A stretch of DNA of 64,000 bases. Origin: Candidatus Saccharimonadota bacterium. GTDB lineage: Bacteria; Patescibacteriota; Saccharimonadia; Saccharimonadales; Saccharimonadaceae. How positions within the stretch are numbered: position 1 is the first letter of the stretch; each line of letters opens with the position of its first letter. The stretch is from positions 62,001 to 126,000 of the forward strand of contig JAFUCJ010000003.1 in the NCBI GenBank assembly GCA_017459705.1, written 5' to 3'. This document shows positions 43,960 to 52,208 of this stretch, one piece after another. Under the pieces are notes generated by a model, which searched no databases, was not told the DNA's origin, and saw nothing but the letters and a program-made list of their open reading frames with translations. The translations under genes were made by a program, and so were the position numbers.

Positions 43960-46137
43960 CTATTGTTCCACCCCAATCATCGAAAGACTGAGTTTTCCGC
44001 GCTCTATTGCGACGAGTTTGACCTTTACTGTGTCCCCCACATGTAATACTTCTTCGACATTCTTCAAACGCTTCCCCTCACGAATCTGCGAAATGTGGAG
44101 CATCCCATCCACGCCAGGCAAAATATTCACAAATGCCCCGAACTCCTTAATCGTTACGACTTTCCCGGTATAAACTTTACCCACTTCCGGCTCTTCCACT
44201 AGTCCCTTAATCCACGTCACGGCTCGCTCAATCGCCGCCGCATTCGTTCCAGCCACCGTCACCAGTCCACTTTCATCAATATTAACTTCGGCACCCGTTT
44301 CCGACGTAATCTTATTAATCGTCTCGCCACCCTTACCGATAATCGTACCGATTTTTTCTTTTGCTACCTGGATTTTCTCAATTCGCGGCGCATGCTCCGA
44401 CAATTTCCCACGCGGCTCTGCAATTACCGACATGATATGTTCCAAGATGAACATCCGTCCTTCGTGTGATTGTTTAATTGCTTTTTCCAAGATTTCCACC
44501 GGCAATCCATGTACTTTCATATCCATTTGGAGCGCCGTCACCCCCTCAGTTGTACCTGTCACTTTGAAATCCATATCCCCGGCAAAATCTTCTGCGTCCA
44601 TAAGATCGGTTAGTACATAGGCTTTATCTATATCAGACGCCTCAATTGGTTGCCCCTTAGGCACATCTACCATCAACCCCATCGCGACACCACTGACTGG
44701 GCGCTTCAAAGGCACGCCAGCGTCCATCAATGCCATACACGACGAGCAAGTCGCCGCCATCGACGTCGAGCCATTTTGCGACATAATCTCCGTCACCGAC
44801 CGAATTGCATACGGAAACTCCTCTTCGCTCGGCAACACCGGTAAAAGCGCCCGCTCCGCGAGGTATCCATGTCCAATCTCCCGTCGTCCAGGCGAGCCAA
44901 TCCTACCGCACTCCCCCACCGTATAAGATGGCGCGTTGTAATGGTGCATATAACGCCGATGTCCATCCGTCACTTCCATCGTATCTACTTCTTGCGCGTA
45001 CGACAGCGGTGCCAACGTTACGATGTTCATCGCCTGCGTCACCCCACGCGTAAACAAGCTCGAACCGTGCGCCCGTGGCAAAATCGACACCTGCGATGAC
45101 AACGGCCGCACCTCCGTCAATTTCCGTCCATCCGGTCGCACCCCCTCTTCAAGAATCCCTCGTCGCACTTCCTTGTGTACCGCCAGTTCAAACGCCTGAT
45201 CATATACATCACGCAAGTTTTCGTCATACCACTTTACTTTATCGTCGTCGGTAATCCCCTCACCATGAAGTAGCGCAAATTCATCATGCATCGCATATTT
45301 GAGGTCGTCTAACATCTGTGCTCGTTCCATCACGTTGCCACGAATCTGTGAGCCAAACTTACCGTCAGTCCATTTCGCAACTTCCGCAATCACTTCGTCG
45401 GTCGGTAGCACCAATTCATACTCCTGTTCAGGAGTCGCCACCTGCTTAGCAAGTTCACGTTGAAGGTCGAGCACCGGCTGTACGTTTGTCACCGCCCAAT
45501 GCATCGCCTCAATAATCGTATCCTCTGGCACTTCGTTTGCGCCAGCTTCCACCATCATTACCTTACCATCCTTGCAAGCTACTACGAGATCAAGCGGCGA
45601 CATTTCGCGCTCCACAGGCGACAGGAACCCCTTAAATTCGCCACCGATACGCCCGATTCTAATCCCCGCCACAGGACCATCAAACGGCACCCCGGCATTC
45701 ATCAACGCACTCGACGCCGCAATCATTGCCACGCAGTCCGGCCGAAACGCCGGATCCATCGATAGTACCGTACATACCACCTGTACCTCTTGGCGGTATC
45801 CTTTCGGGAATAATGGACGAATTGGCCGATCGATTAGCCGCCCCACCAGCACCGCCTCATCCGCCGGCTTCCCTTCACGTTTAATAAATCTTGATGACGA
45901 AATCTTCCCCGCCGCATAATACTTCTCTTCGTAGTCAATTGACAATGGGAAAAAATCTTGTACCACCGGCTTCGTCCCCACCACTACCGACCCCAACACC
46001 ACCGTATCACCGTAAGTCACTAGCACCGACGAAGTCGTCCGAAACCCCACTCGGTTCACTTCCAGCGTCAACGTCCGCCCCAGCCACTCCGTCGAGACCG
46101 ACATGGTCCGCTTGCCGCTTGGGTTAATGATTTCCAT
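43960..46137 (-). CDS. pnp: Polyribonucleotide nucleotidyltransferase (PNPase)
   Basis: 725 residues. Two RNase PH domains (first about 10-150, second about 325-555 with 'GRREIGHGYLAERAL' and 'SCMALMDAGVPLKRPVSG'), a helical linker, then a KH domain ('VAKEKIGTIIGKGGETINKI') and an S1 domain ('GKVVTIKEFGAFVNILPGVDGMLHISQI' split). It degrades RNA from the 3' end with phosphate. AAAGGA lies just upstream, with TATAAT about 110 bases further, giving a real leader. A separate rpsO is nearby, as is typical. Confidence 0.97.
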   Translation of the reverse strand: MEIINPSGKRTMSVSTEWLGRTLTLEVNRVGFRTTSSVLVTYGDTVVLGSVVVGTKPVVQDFFPLSIDYEEKYYAAGKISSSRFIKREGKPADEAVLVGRLIDRPIRPLFPKGYRQEVQVVCTVLSMDPAFRPDCVAMIAASSALMNAGVPFDGPVAGIRIGRIGGEFKGFLSPVEREMSPLDLVVACKDGKVMMVEAGANEVPEDTIIEAMHWAVTNVQPVLDLQRELAKQVATPEQEYELVLPTDEVIAEVAKWTDGKFGSQIRGNVMERAQMLDDLKYAMHDEFALLHGEGITDDDKVKWYDENLRDVYDQAFELAVHKEVRRGILEEGVRPDGRKLTEVRPLSSQVSILPRAHGSSLFTRGVTQAMNIVTLAPLSYAQEVDTMEVTDGHRRYMHHYNAPSYTVGECGRIGSPGRREIGHGYLAERALLPVLPSEEEFPYAIRSVTEIMSQNGSTSMAATCSSCMALMDAGVPLKRPVSGVAMGLMVDVPKGQPIEASDIDKAYVLTDLMDAEDFAGDMDFKVTGTTEGVTALQMDMKVHGLPVEILEKAIKQSHEGRMFILEHIMSVIAEPRGKLSEHAPRIEKIQVAKEKIGTIIGKGGETINKITSETGAEVNIDESGLVTVAGTNAAAIERAVTWIKGLVEEPEVGKVYTGKVVTIKEFGAFVNILPGVDGMLHISQIREGKRLKNVEEVLHVGDTVKVKLVAIERGKLSLSMIGVEQ

Positions 46138-46252
46138 AAAAATATCCTTTCTAGAGAAAACCTCAGGTACCGAACCGCTCCATCTGGAATGTTTCCGTAT
46201 CTGCTGTCTTCTCTATTTCTTAACTTTTGCTTACTATCCATTATATCAAGCA

Positions 46253-46281
46253 TTGACAAATAACGCAACCTATGCTATAAT
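46253..46281 (+). promoter_or_regulatory. Strong promoter for the 46338 gene
   Basis: TTGACA (46253-46258), 17-base spacer, TATAAT (46276-46281), followed by a leader in which GGGGGTT (about 46290) can pair with AACCCT (about 46310), then GAGAGGTGAG before the ATG. Confidence 0.75.
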
Positions 46282-46337
46282 TAAACATGAGGGGGTTGCT
46301 TTCGCATGTAACCCTAGTATATTAGAGAGGTGAGTTA

Positions 46338-46799
46338 ATGAGTATTGCAGACAATTTGGTTTTCAACGCACACGTCGATACCCAGACCCTAGTCATCGAC
46401 GGCATCCCCAAGATCCCGCACACCCAGGCCATCAATCCGTTCCGGAAGATCTGGATCGGAGTCAAAAAGCGCGTTAAGCGTGCCTCCGGACTCGACGTCA
46501 TCGGTTTCTTCAACTATGACAACGAGCAGCATCAGGCCGTATGCCGTTTCTATCTCAGCACGGCACCCGACAATACCCAGGACGAAGCCTTGGCGCGCAC
46601 CGCACGGTGGGAAAAGGATTTCTGCCACGAGATGGCCCTCTTCGAGGACGCCATCCAGAGTTTTTTCCTCGCCGAAAAGAACGGTTACGCCGACTACTTG
46701 GTCTTCATGGCACAGCCGAACCCCAGCGTAGCGGAGTACAAAAGGATGATGAATGAGTTTCTCATCAGCATCCGCCTCCGGCACCCGGAAGACATATAA
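46338..46799 (+). CDS. Unknown 153-residue cytoplasmic protein with strong promoter
   Basis: No signal peptide or membrane helix. The sequence is mixed alpha/beta with an N-terminal ~40-residue segment, a basic stretch ('FRKIWIGVKKRVKRA') and a helical end. AGAGGTGAG is the RBS. Codon use is rich in C-ending codons like the other strongly promoted genes (4755, 21733, 62979, 63770). It lies alone between the pnp leader and an intrinsic terminator. I do not recognise the family. Confidence 0.7.
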   Translation: MSIADNLVFNAHVDTQTLVIDGIPKIPHTQAINPFRKIWIGVKKRVKRASGLDVIGFFNYDNEQHQAVCRFYLSTAPDNTQDEALARTARWEKDFCHEMALFEDAIQSFFLAEKNGYADYLVFMAQPNPSVAEYKRMMNEFLISIRLRHPEDI

Positions 46800-46821
46800 G
46801 TACAAATAATCACCCCCACAA

Positions 46822-46853
46822 AAATCCCGCCCCATTCCGGAGCGGGATTTTCC
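46822..46853 (+). terminator. Bidirectional intrinsic terminator
   Basis: AAATCCCGC (46822-46830) with GCGGGATTT (46842-46850), T-run on both sides. It serves the 46338 gene and the convergent rpsO. Confidence 0.85.
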
Positions 46854-46861
46854 ATAGCTAT

Positions 46862-47128
46862 TTACTTTCGAAGTCCCAACTTGGCAACCGTCTTCTTGTA
46901 CAACTCGAAATCTGTCGTTTCGAGATATTTGAGGAGTTTTTTACGCTTCCCAACCATCTGCATCAGACCGCGTTTAGCCATAAAGTCATGTTTGTTATTC
47001 TTGACGTGCTCCGTCACTTCCTTAATGCGAGCAGTCAGAATAGCCACTTGTACTTCAGGAGAACCAACATCCTTGCTGTTACGCGCGACGCTGGCAATAG
47101 CTTGTGATTTATTCTCTTTTGTTATCAT
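46862..47128 (-). CDS. rpsO: Ribosomal protein uS15
   Basis: 88 residues, matching S15: 'DVGSPEVQVAILTARIKEVTEHVKNNKHD' split, then 'RGLMQMVGKRKKLLKYL' and the basic end. It binds 16S rRNA in the central domain of the 30S subunit. TATAAT lies 9 bases before the ATG. It faces away from truB; pnp is separated from it by the strongly promoted 46338 gene. Confidence 0.96.
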   Translation of the reverse strand: MITKENKSQAIASVARNSKDVGSPEVQVAILTARIKEVTEHVKNNKHDFMAKRGLMQMVGKRKKLLKYLETTDFELYKKTVAKLGLRK

Positions 47129-47169
47129 AGTGCCACCATTATACCACAGATTTATGGTATAATCAAGAG

Positions 47170-47832
47170 ATGAACCCCGAAGAAAATCAGATTATCCTAG
47201 TCGACAAACCAGCCGGCATTTCCAGTTTCGGCGTTGTTGCCAAAATTCGTGGCTACCTGCGCGCCAAATACGGCCACAAAATCAAAGTCGGCCACACCGG
47301 CACTCTTGACCCCTTCGCTACCGGACTTTTAATCATCTTAACCGGCAAAATGACCAAAAAATCCAACGAGTTCTTAAAAAAAGACAAAATCTACGACGCC
47401 ACGCTCAGGCTCGGCTATACTTCCACCACTGGCGACCCCGAAGGTGAGATTACGGAACGCGAGAGCGAGGAGGTTCTCGAAGCGGACATCGCATCTACCC
47501 TACAAAGTTTCACAGGTACCGTCTCCCAAACTCCGCCTAGATTCAGCGCCATCAAGATCGACGGCGAGCGCGCCTATAAACTAGCCAGAAAAGGCGCCGA
47601 CTTCGAAATGCCCACCCGCAAAGTCACGATCTATTCCATCGAAATCCTGAGCTACCACTATCCCGAACTCACCATCCGTTGCCACGTTTCTTCCGGCACC
47701 TACATCCGCACCCTCGCCGAGGACATCGGCAAATCCCTCGGCACCGGCGCTTATCTCACCGCACTCCGCCGACTATCTATCGCCGACTATCATGTCGGAG
47801 ACGCTCATCCTCTCTCCGACTTCACGTCGTAA
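47170..47832 (+). CDS. truB: tRNA pseudouridine(55) synthase TruB
   Basis: 220 residues. 'VDKPAGISSFGVV' and 'GHTGTLDPFATGLL' carry the catalytic Asp. 'LRLGYTSTTGDPEGEI', 'PPRFSAIKIDGERAYKLARKG' split and 'CHVSSGTYIRTLAEDIG' complete the core. The C-terminal PUA-type extension found in many bacteria is absent. It converts U55 of the T-loop to pseudouridine. TATAAT 6 bases before the ATG; leaderless. Divergent from rpsO with a 41-base gap. Confidence 0.96.
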   Translation: MNPEENQIILVDKPAGISSFGVVAKIRGYLRAKYGHKIKVGHTGTLDPFATGLLIILTGKMTKKSNEFLKKDKIYDATLRLGYTSTTGDPEGEITERESEEVLEADIASTLQSFTGTVSQTPPRFSAIKIDGERAYKLARKGADFEMPTRKVTIYSIEILSYHYPELTIRCHVSSGTYIRTLAEDIGKSLGTGAYLTALRRLSIADYHVGDAHPLSDFTS

Positions 47833-47855
47833 GCGTTTTATGCTATACTTAAAAT

Positions 47856-48473
47856 ATGTTACTATATGCGAATAGTCTTACCGGCACACCGGTCCTCAGC
47901 ATGCAGTCCGCCAGCCCGGTCGGACAAATTTACTCCCCTATTGTCGACCCAGATTCACTCAAAATCGTCGCATTTTATCTCGTCGGCCCTCTCATCAACC
48001 GCGAAGCCAATATCCTCGATCTCCATTCTGTCCGCGAATATTCCAAATACGGTTACGTCATCGACTCCATCGACGAACTAGTCGGCAAAAAAGACGTTAT
48101 CAAACTCAGCCGTATCATCGACCTCAATTTCGCCCTCCCCGGCCTCAAAGTTGAAACCAAAAAGGGCAGTAAACTCGGCCGCGTCACCGACTTCACCGTC
48201 ACTTCTGACGATTTCACCGTTGCCCAGATCGTCGTGCGTCGCCCCCTCGTCAAGTCATTTCTCGACCCCGAGCTCATCATCCCCCGCAAGGAAATCCTCG
48301 AAATCACCGATTACAAAATCATCATCAAGGACGAAGAGAAAACCATCCGCGAGAAAGCCGCCAAAGAAGATTTCGTCCCTAATTTCGTCAATCCATTCCG
48401 GAAGACTGAGCAACCAGCTCGCGCACCAGCTCGTACGGAAACCCCTGACGACACAAATATTGAGTCAGCTTAA
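47856..48473 (+). CDS. PRC-barrel domain protein
   Basis: 205 residues with two PRC-barrel-like units: 'LTGTPVLSMQSASPVGQIYSPIVDPDSLKIVAFYL' split at ~7, and 'GSKLGRVTDFTVTSDDFTVAQIVV' split at ~105. PRC barrels occur in photosynthetic reaction-centre H subunits, RimM and many small stress-type proteins. A basic/Pro tail follows. TATACT 6 bases before the ATG; leaderless. Its last 86 bases overlap the convergent recX gene. Confidence 0.82.
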   Translation: MLLYANSLTGTPVLSMQSASPVGQIYSPIVDPDSLKIVAFYLVGPLINREANILDLHSVREYSKYGYVIDSIDELVGKKDVIKLSRIIDLNFALPGLKVETKKGSKLGRVTDFTVTSDDFTVAQIVVRRPLVKSFLDPELIIPRKEILEITDYKIIIKDEEKTIREKAAKEDFVPNFVNPFRKTEQPARAPARTETPDDTNIESA

Positions 48474-49107
48474 TATCATCGTACTTATTCCGCTTTCGTC
48501 TAATGATTTTGCGAATTTCCTCAGCTTCGTCCCGTACCCCAGCGCGTAGCACCGCATCAATTGTATCTCTCGATATGCCTTTTTTCATTAGTTCCATTCT
48601 CAGACGTTTCTCGCTCACCCCTTTCTTGACAAATCGATTCTCCACCCAAAACTCCGCAAATCTCCGATCGTCTACATACCCTCGCTCGACGAGCCGATCG
48701 ATTATCTCCTGAGAAAACCCCGAGAGATCCTCCGGAGAAGATTGTTTCAGTTTTCGTAGCAGATAATCCCGGAGCTCTCTCGTGCTTCGCGGCCTCACCA
48801 GCACCCATTCCAGCGCCCGCTGGTACATTTTGCCAAACTCCGAAGCCCGTTTCAGATCCGCAAGTTCTTCCGCCGTCACCACGCGCCCTACTTTTACGCC
48901 AAGCTCCACCACTTGCGCAATATCTAGCGAAAAAGCATATTTCCCGCCCACATATACGTTCACCCGGTTCTCATTTCGCACCCCCTGTTTGACATCAGTA
49001 ATTCTCAGTTCCGTAGTATCTTCCACGACATCTAGTAAGCGCCTAGTTTTCTTCCGATTTTCAGCTCGCGAAGCAGGGATATCATCTGATAATTTATAAA
49101 TCTCCAT
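48388..49107 (-). CDS. recX: RecA regulator RecX
   Basis: 239 residues. Tandem three-helix RecX motifs: 'ALEWVLVRPRSTRELRDYLLRK', 'RLVERGYVDDRRFAEFWVENRFV' and 'LTQYLCRQGFPYELVRELV'. RecX binds and limits RecA filaments. It begins within the Nudix gene (14-base overlap) and lies downstream of recA on the same strand, a typical recA-recX neighbourhood. An N-terminal ~55-residue stretch precedes the RecX core. Confidence 0.92.
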   Translation of the reverse strand: MEIYKLSDDIPASRAENRKKTRRLLDVVEDTTELRITDVKQGVRNENRVNVYVGGKYAFSLDIAQVVELGVKVGRVVTAEELADLKRASEFGKMYQRALEWVLVRPRSTRELRDYLLRKLKQSSPEDLSGFSQEIIDRLVERGYVDDRRFAEFWVENRFVKKGVSEKRLRMELMKKGISRDTIDAVLRAGVRDEAEEIRKIIRRKRNKYDDIKLTQYLCRQGFPYELVRELVAQSSGMD

Positions 49108-49684
49108 TCTCGATTATCCCCTGCTGCCGAAACCATTCCCCTAACATTTTGAACGTGAGCATATCCTTTTTCAGCGGCGCTTTTGCGTATTTTTGTGCAA
49201 AATCTTCCGTTTCCCGCCAAGGCACCCAGCGCACTTCGCTGACTTCGCCATCGTCGAACTCGAACTCCCCCATCCGCCCCGTCCAGTCCACTGCATATAT
49301 CCAAGCAAACCTGTTTTTATTAAGCCCCCTCACCGTCACGAACTGCAAATCGTCGGCCCGCACTACCACACCAATTTCCTCGTGCATCTCACGCACCGCC
49401 GCTTCCGTTAAAGTTTCGCCGAGATTAATATGCCCTCCCGCCGAAGCATCATAATCACCAGGGTAACGACTCACCTTATCCGACCTACGTTGCCACAAAA
49501 GTTCCAGCTCGCCGTCAGCATTTATTCGGTAAACAAATACCACCGTTACACCGACAATCGCATCAGACCCAGCAACTTCCGGATTATCCAGCGCCGCACT
49601 CCACCAATCTCCCGCTATCGGCTCGCCATTCGGCGCAAAAACTTGCCACTTTTCGTCATTATGCATTTCGTTTACTCCATTCAA
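49094..49684 (-). CDS. Nudix hydrolase
   Basis: 196 residues. The Nudix box GHINLGETLTEAAVREMHEEIG fits GX5EX7REUXEEXGU (written here 22 residues; key residues Gly, Glu, Arg-Glu and Glu-Glu are all present near residue 92). The N-terminal ~45 residues resemble the entry strand of IDI-type or NTP-type Nudix enzymes. Substrate is unknown. It sits 10 bases after recA and overlaps recX, so it is part of the recA operon. Confidence 0.88.
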   Translation of the reverse strand: MNGVNEMHNDEKWQVFAPNGEPIAGDWWSAALDNPEVAGSDAIVGVTVVFVYRINADGELELLWQRRSDKVSRYPGDYDASAGGHINLGETLTEAAVREMHEEIGVVVRADDLQFVTVRGLNKNRFAWIYAVDWTGRMGEFEFDDGEVSEVRWVPWRETEDFAQKYAKAPLKKDMLTFKMLGEWFRQQGIIENGDL

Positions 49685-49693
49685 TTCCTAGTA

Positions 49694-50749
49694 CTAATCA
49701 ACTTTGGCACGCTCTCGTACTTGCCCCTCAATCTCCGCCATGAGCTCTGGCTTTTCCTTAAACAGCTTCTTTACTGCTTCGCGACCTTGCCCCAAGGTCT
49801 CTCCGTTATATTTGATAAACGCTCCTGCTTTTTCCAGCACCCCATACTGCACACCGAGGTCCAGTACATCACCAGTTTTCGAAATCCCCTCATTGTACAT
49901 AATGTCAAACTCCGCCGTCCGGAAAGGCGCCGCGATCTTATTCTTCACCACCTTAATCTTTGTACGGTTGCCAGCAATGTTCTCGCCATCTTTGATTTGC
50001 CCAATTCGCCTAATATCCACTCGTACCGATGCATAGAACTTCAACGCATTACCGCCCGTCGTCGTCTCGGGGTTGCCAAACATTACACCGATCTTCATCC
50101 GAATCTGGTTGATAAATATCACCGTCGCCCGCGACTTCGAGATAATACCCGTCAGTTTCCGCATCGCCTGCGACATCAGTCGCGCTTGAAGCCCCATCTG
50201 CGCATCGCCCATGTCGCCGTCAATTTCGGCCTGCGGGACCAATGCCGCTACCGAGTCCACTACAATCAAATCCACCGCATTGGACCGCACCAACGTTTCG
50301 CAGATTTCAAGCGCCTGCTCGCCATTATCTGGTTGCGAAATTAGCAAGTTTGCCGTATCCACACCGATTTTCTTAGCGTAAGCCGGGTCAAGCGCATGCT
50401 CCGCATCAATAAATGCCGCCTGACCACCTTGTTTCTGAATCTCCGCAATCGCGTGAAGCGCCAGTGTCGTCTTACCAGACGATTCCGGTCCGTAAATCTC
50501 AATAATCCGTCCCTTCGGCCAACCGCCACCGAGCGCCAAATCTAGCGCCAGGGAGCCAGACGGCAGTAGTTCTACATCCATCTTTGGCGTCTCACCAAGT
50601 TTCATAATCGAACCGTCACCGAATTGCTTCGTAATCTGCGCCATCGCCAATTTCAAGGCTTCCATTTTGCCATCATTTTTTGCCACAGAGCCCGCCTTAT
50701 CAGCCTTTTCTGCACCATCTGCCACCACATCTTTTTTAACCATTTGCAT
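49694..50749 (-). CDS. recA: Recombinase RecA
   Basis: 351 residues. Walker A '[16 protein letters not shown]' near residue 81, Walker B '[14 protein letters not shown]', the L1 and L2 loops ('[45 protein letters not shown]' split), and the C-terminal 'VREKAKV'-like end. It forms the homologous-recombination filament. AAAGGACG precedes the ATG by 5 bases; TATAAT lies further upstream (leadered). recX and a Nudix gene follow in the operon. Confidence 0.98.
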   Translation of the reverse strand: MQMVKKDVVADGAEKADKAGSVAKNDGKMEALKLAMAQITKQFGDGSIMKLGETPKMDVELLPSGSLALDLALGGGWPKGRIIEIYGPESSGKTTLALHAIAEIQKQGGQAAFIDAEHALDPAYAKKIGVDTANLLISQPDNGEQALEICETLVRSNAVDLIVVDSVAALVPQAEIDGDMGDAQMGLQARLMSQAMRKLTGIISKSRATVIFINQIRMKIGVMFGNPETTTGGNALKFYASVRVDIRRIGQIKDGENIAGNRTKIKVVKNKIAAPFRTAEFDIMYNEGISKTGDVLDLGVQYGVLEKAGAFIKYNGETLGQGREAVKKLFKEKPELMAEIEGQVRERAKVD

Positions 50750-50802
50750 TACCGTCCTTTCTTATGTATAATTATATTATAAAACTTGATTCGAGAATAG
50801 GG

Positions 50803-50831
50803 TTGACTTTCACAATCGTGTATGGTAGAAT
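50803..50831 (+). promoter_or_regulatory. Promoter antisense to the 23-codon frame
   Basis: TTGACT (50803-50808), 17-base spacer, TAGAAT (50826-50831). The transcript would immediately pass TTACTCC (50847) ... GGAGTAATTTTT, a small terminator-like hairpin. Confidence 0.55.
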
Positions 50832-50846
50832 CAATTTAGGTTTGTG

Positions 50847-50918
50847 TTACTCCCGCTTCTTTGCAGGAGTAATTTTTAGCTTGATAGTTACGTTGATACG
50901 TTCTATTTCTACTTCCAT
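50847..50918 (-). CDS. Possible 23-residue small protein with very strong RBS
   Basis: ATG at 50918 follows AAAGGAGGG by 3-4 bases, the best Shine-Dalgarno in the area. The peptide is MEVEIERINVTIKLKITPAKKRE, alternately charged and beta-like. Upstream, TTGACT (51002-51007) and TAGTGT (50979-50984) are 17 bases apart on the minus strand. A convergent promoter reads across the same segment from the other side. No family recognised. Confidence 0.5.
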   Translation of the reverse strand: MEVEIERINVTIKLKITPAKKRE

Positions 50919-51005
50919 AAACCCTCCTTTCTTCTAACCACGTTTAATTAAACTACGCCACCCCTATTCTCTACCGCCACACTATCACACCGAAACGTAG
51001 CAGTC

Positions 51006-51056
51006 AACCCCCTACCCGCATTTATAACCATAAGCACAGGGTGGGGGGTTGTTTTT
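51006..51056 (+). terminator. Long hairpin followed by a T-run
   Basis: AACCCCC (51006-51012) and ACCC (51014-51017) pair with GGGT (51039-51042) and GGGGGTT (51044-51050), then TTTTT. The left arm overlaps the TTGACT -35 on the minus strand. Confidence 0.5.
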
Positions 51057-51104
51057 ACTCCTCATCTATGCTATCATAGTAATTTTGTGTTATAATATAT
51101 AAAT

Positions 51105-52208
51105 ATGATCATTCGTGAGAATATACCCCTGTCAGAACTTACTACTATGCGGCTCGGCGGCCCTGCTCGCTTTGTCATCGATATCGAATCTCGCGACGAC
51201 ATCATTCCTGCCTTTGATTTTGCACGCAACCACAGCCTGCCTTATTATATTCTCGGCGGCGGTGCCAACACCATCGCGCGCGACGCCGGCTTCGATGGCG
51301 TCATCGTGAGAAACTGTATGCGCGGCATCACGGAATCTTCCGAAGCAAGCAACACGGTAGATTCATTATCCGGGCGGGTGACGAGTGCGGAGGGGGACCC
51401 CCGCGAGCTTCAGCGAGTGGGGGAGGATAGCACTCGGCAGGACCCGCCCTACATGTTGAATGCTCTTGGCGGCACCGATTGGGACGCCGTTGTCGCCTAC
51501 GCCTGCGAACGGAATCTCACTGGCATCGAAGCCCTCGCCAAGATTCCTGGCCTCGCCGGTGCCGCCCCCGTTCAAAATATCGGCGCCTACGGCCAGGACA
51601 TTTCCGACACTTTCAAATCCGCCGAAGTCTATGACATCGCAACTGGCGATTTCAAAACCCTCAACGCCTCCGATTTTCATTTTTCTTATCGCCATAGCAT
51701 TTTGAACACCACCGACCGCGGCCGCTATTTTGTCATTTCCATCACCCTCGCCCTCGCACATGGCACGATGCCTCGCCCTTTTTATAATTCCATTGAACGC
51801 TACCTGGAATCCCACCCCACCGACGACTTTTCTCCCGCTTCCATTCGCGACATTGTTTCCACTATCCGCCAGGACAAGCTCCCCGACCCAGCCGACAAGG
51901 CCTCAGCAGGCTCTTTCTTCAAAAATATCTATCTCTCAAAGTCCGACGCCGCAGCCGCCGAAGCCAAAGGCTACCCAGTCTATCATGGCCACGACGGCCT
52001 CAAAATCAATTCCGCTTGGCTTATCGAACAATGCGGTCTCAAAGGCAAACTCCTCCATGGCATACGCGTTTCCAGTACGGCTCCTCTCGTTCTCATCAAT
52101 GAGTCTGCGACCGGTTATGCCGATCTCGCCGCCGCTCGCGCCGAGATTATCGCCGCCGTCCAAGACAAATTCGGCTACCAATTAGAACAGGAGCCAAACG
52201 AACTATGA
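51105..52208 (+). CDS. murB: UDP-N-acetylenolpyruvoylglucosamine reductase MurB
   Basis: 367 residues. An FAD-binding PCMH fold: 'TTMRLGGPARF', 'YYILGGGANTIARDAGFDGVIV', 'GIEALAKIPGLAGAAPVQNIGAYGQDI' split, 'SYRHSILN', 'PADKASAGSFFKN' with the catalytic Ser, and the C-terminal Glu in the MurB closing segment. It makes UDP-MurNAc for peptidoglycan. A ~26-codon palindromic element (51372-51449) is inserted in frame between 'VRNCMRGITE' and 'MLNALGGTDWDAVV', adding residues such as 'RVTSAEGDPRELQRVGEDST'. TATAAT 8 bases upstream of the ATG; leaderless. The stop overlaps folD (ATGA). Confidence 0.95.
   Translation: MIIRENIPLSELTTMRLGGPARFVIDIESRDDIIPAFDFARNHSLPYYILGGGANTIARDAGFDGVIVRNCMRGITESSEASNTVDSLSGRVTSAEGDPRELQRVGEDSTRQDPPYMLNALGGTDWDAVVAYACERNLTGIEALAKIPGLAGAAPVQNIGAYGQDISDTFKSAEVYDIATGDFKTLNASDFHFSYRHSILNTTDRGRYFVISITLALAHGTMPRPFYNSIERYLESHPTDDFSPASIRDIVSTIRQDKLPDPADKASAGSFFKNIYLSKSDAAAAEAKGYPVYHGHDGLKINSAWLIEQCGLKGKLLHGIRVSSTAPLVLINESATGYADLAAARAEIIAAVQDKFGYQLEQEPNEL
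51372..51449. repeat. In-frame palindromic element inside murB
   Basis: GGGCGGGT (51372-51379) pairs with ACCCGCCC (51442-51449); CGAGTGC (51382-51388) with GCACTCG (51430-51436); CCCCC (51398-51402) with GGGGG (51419-51423). Total 78 bases, 26 codons, and the frame stays open. Confidence 0.75.
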
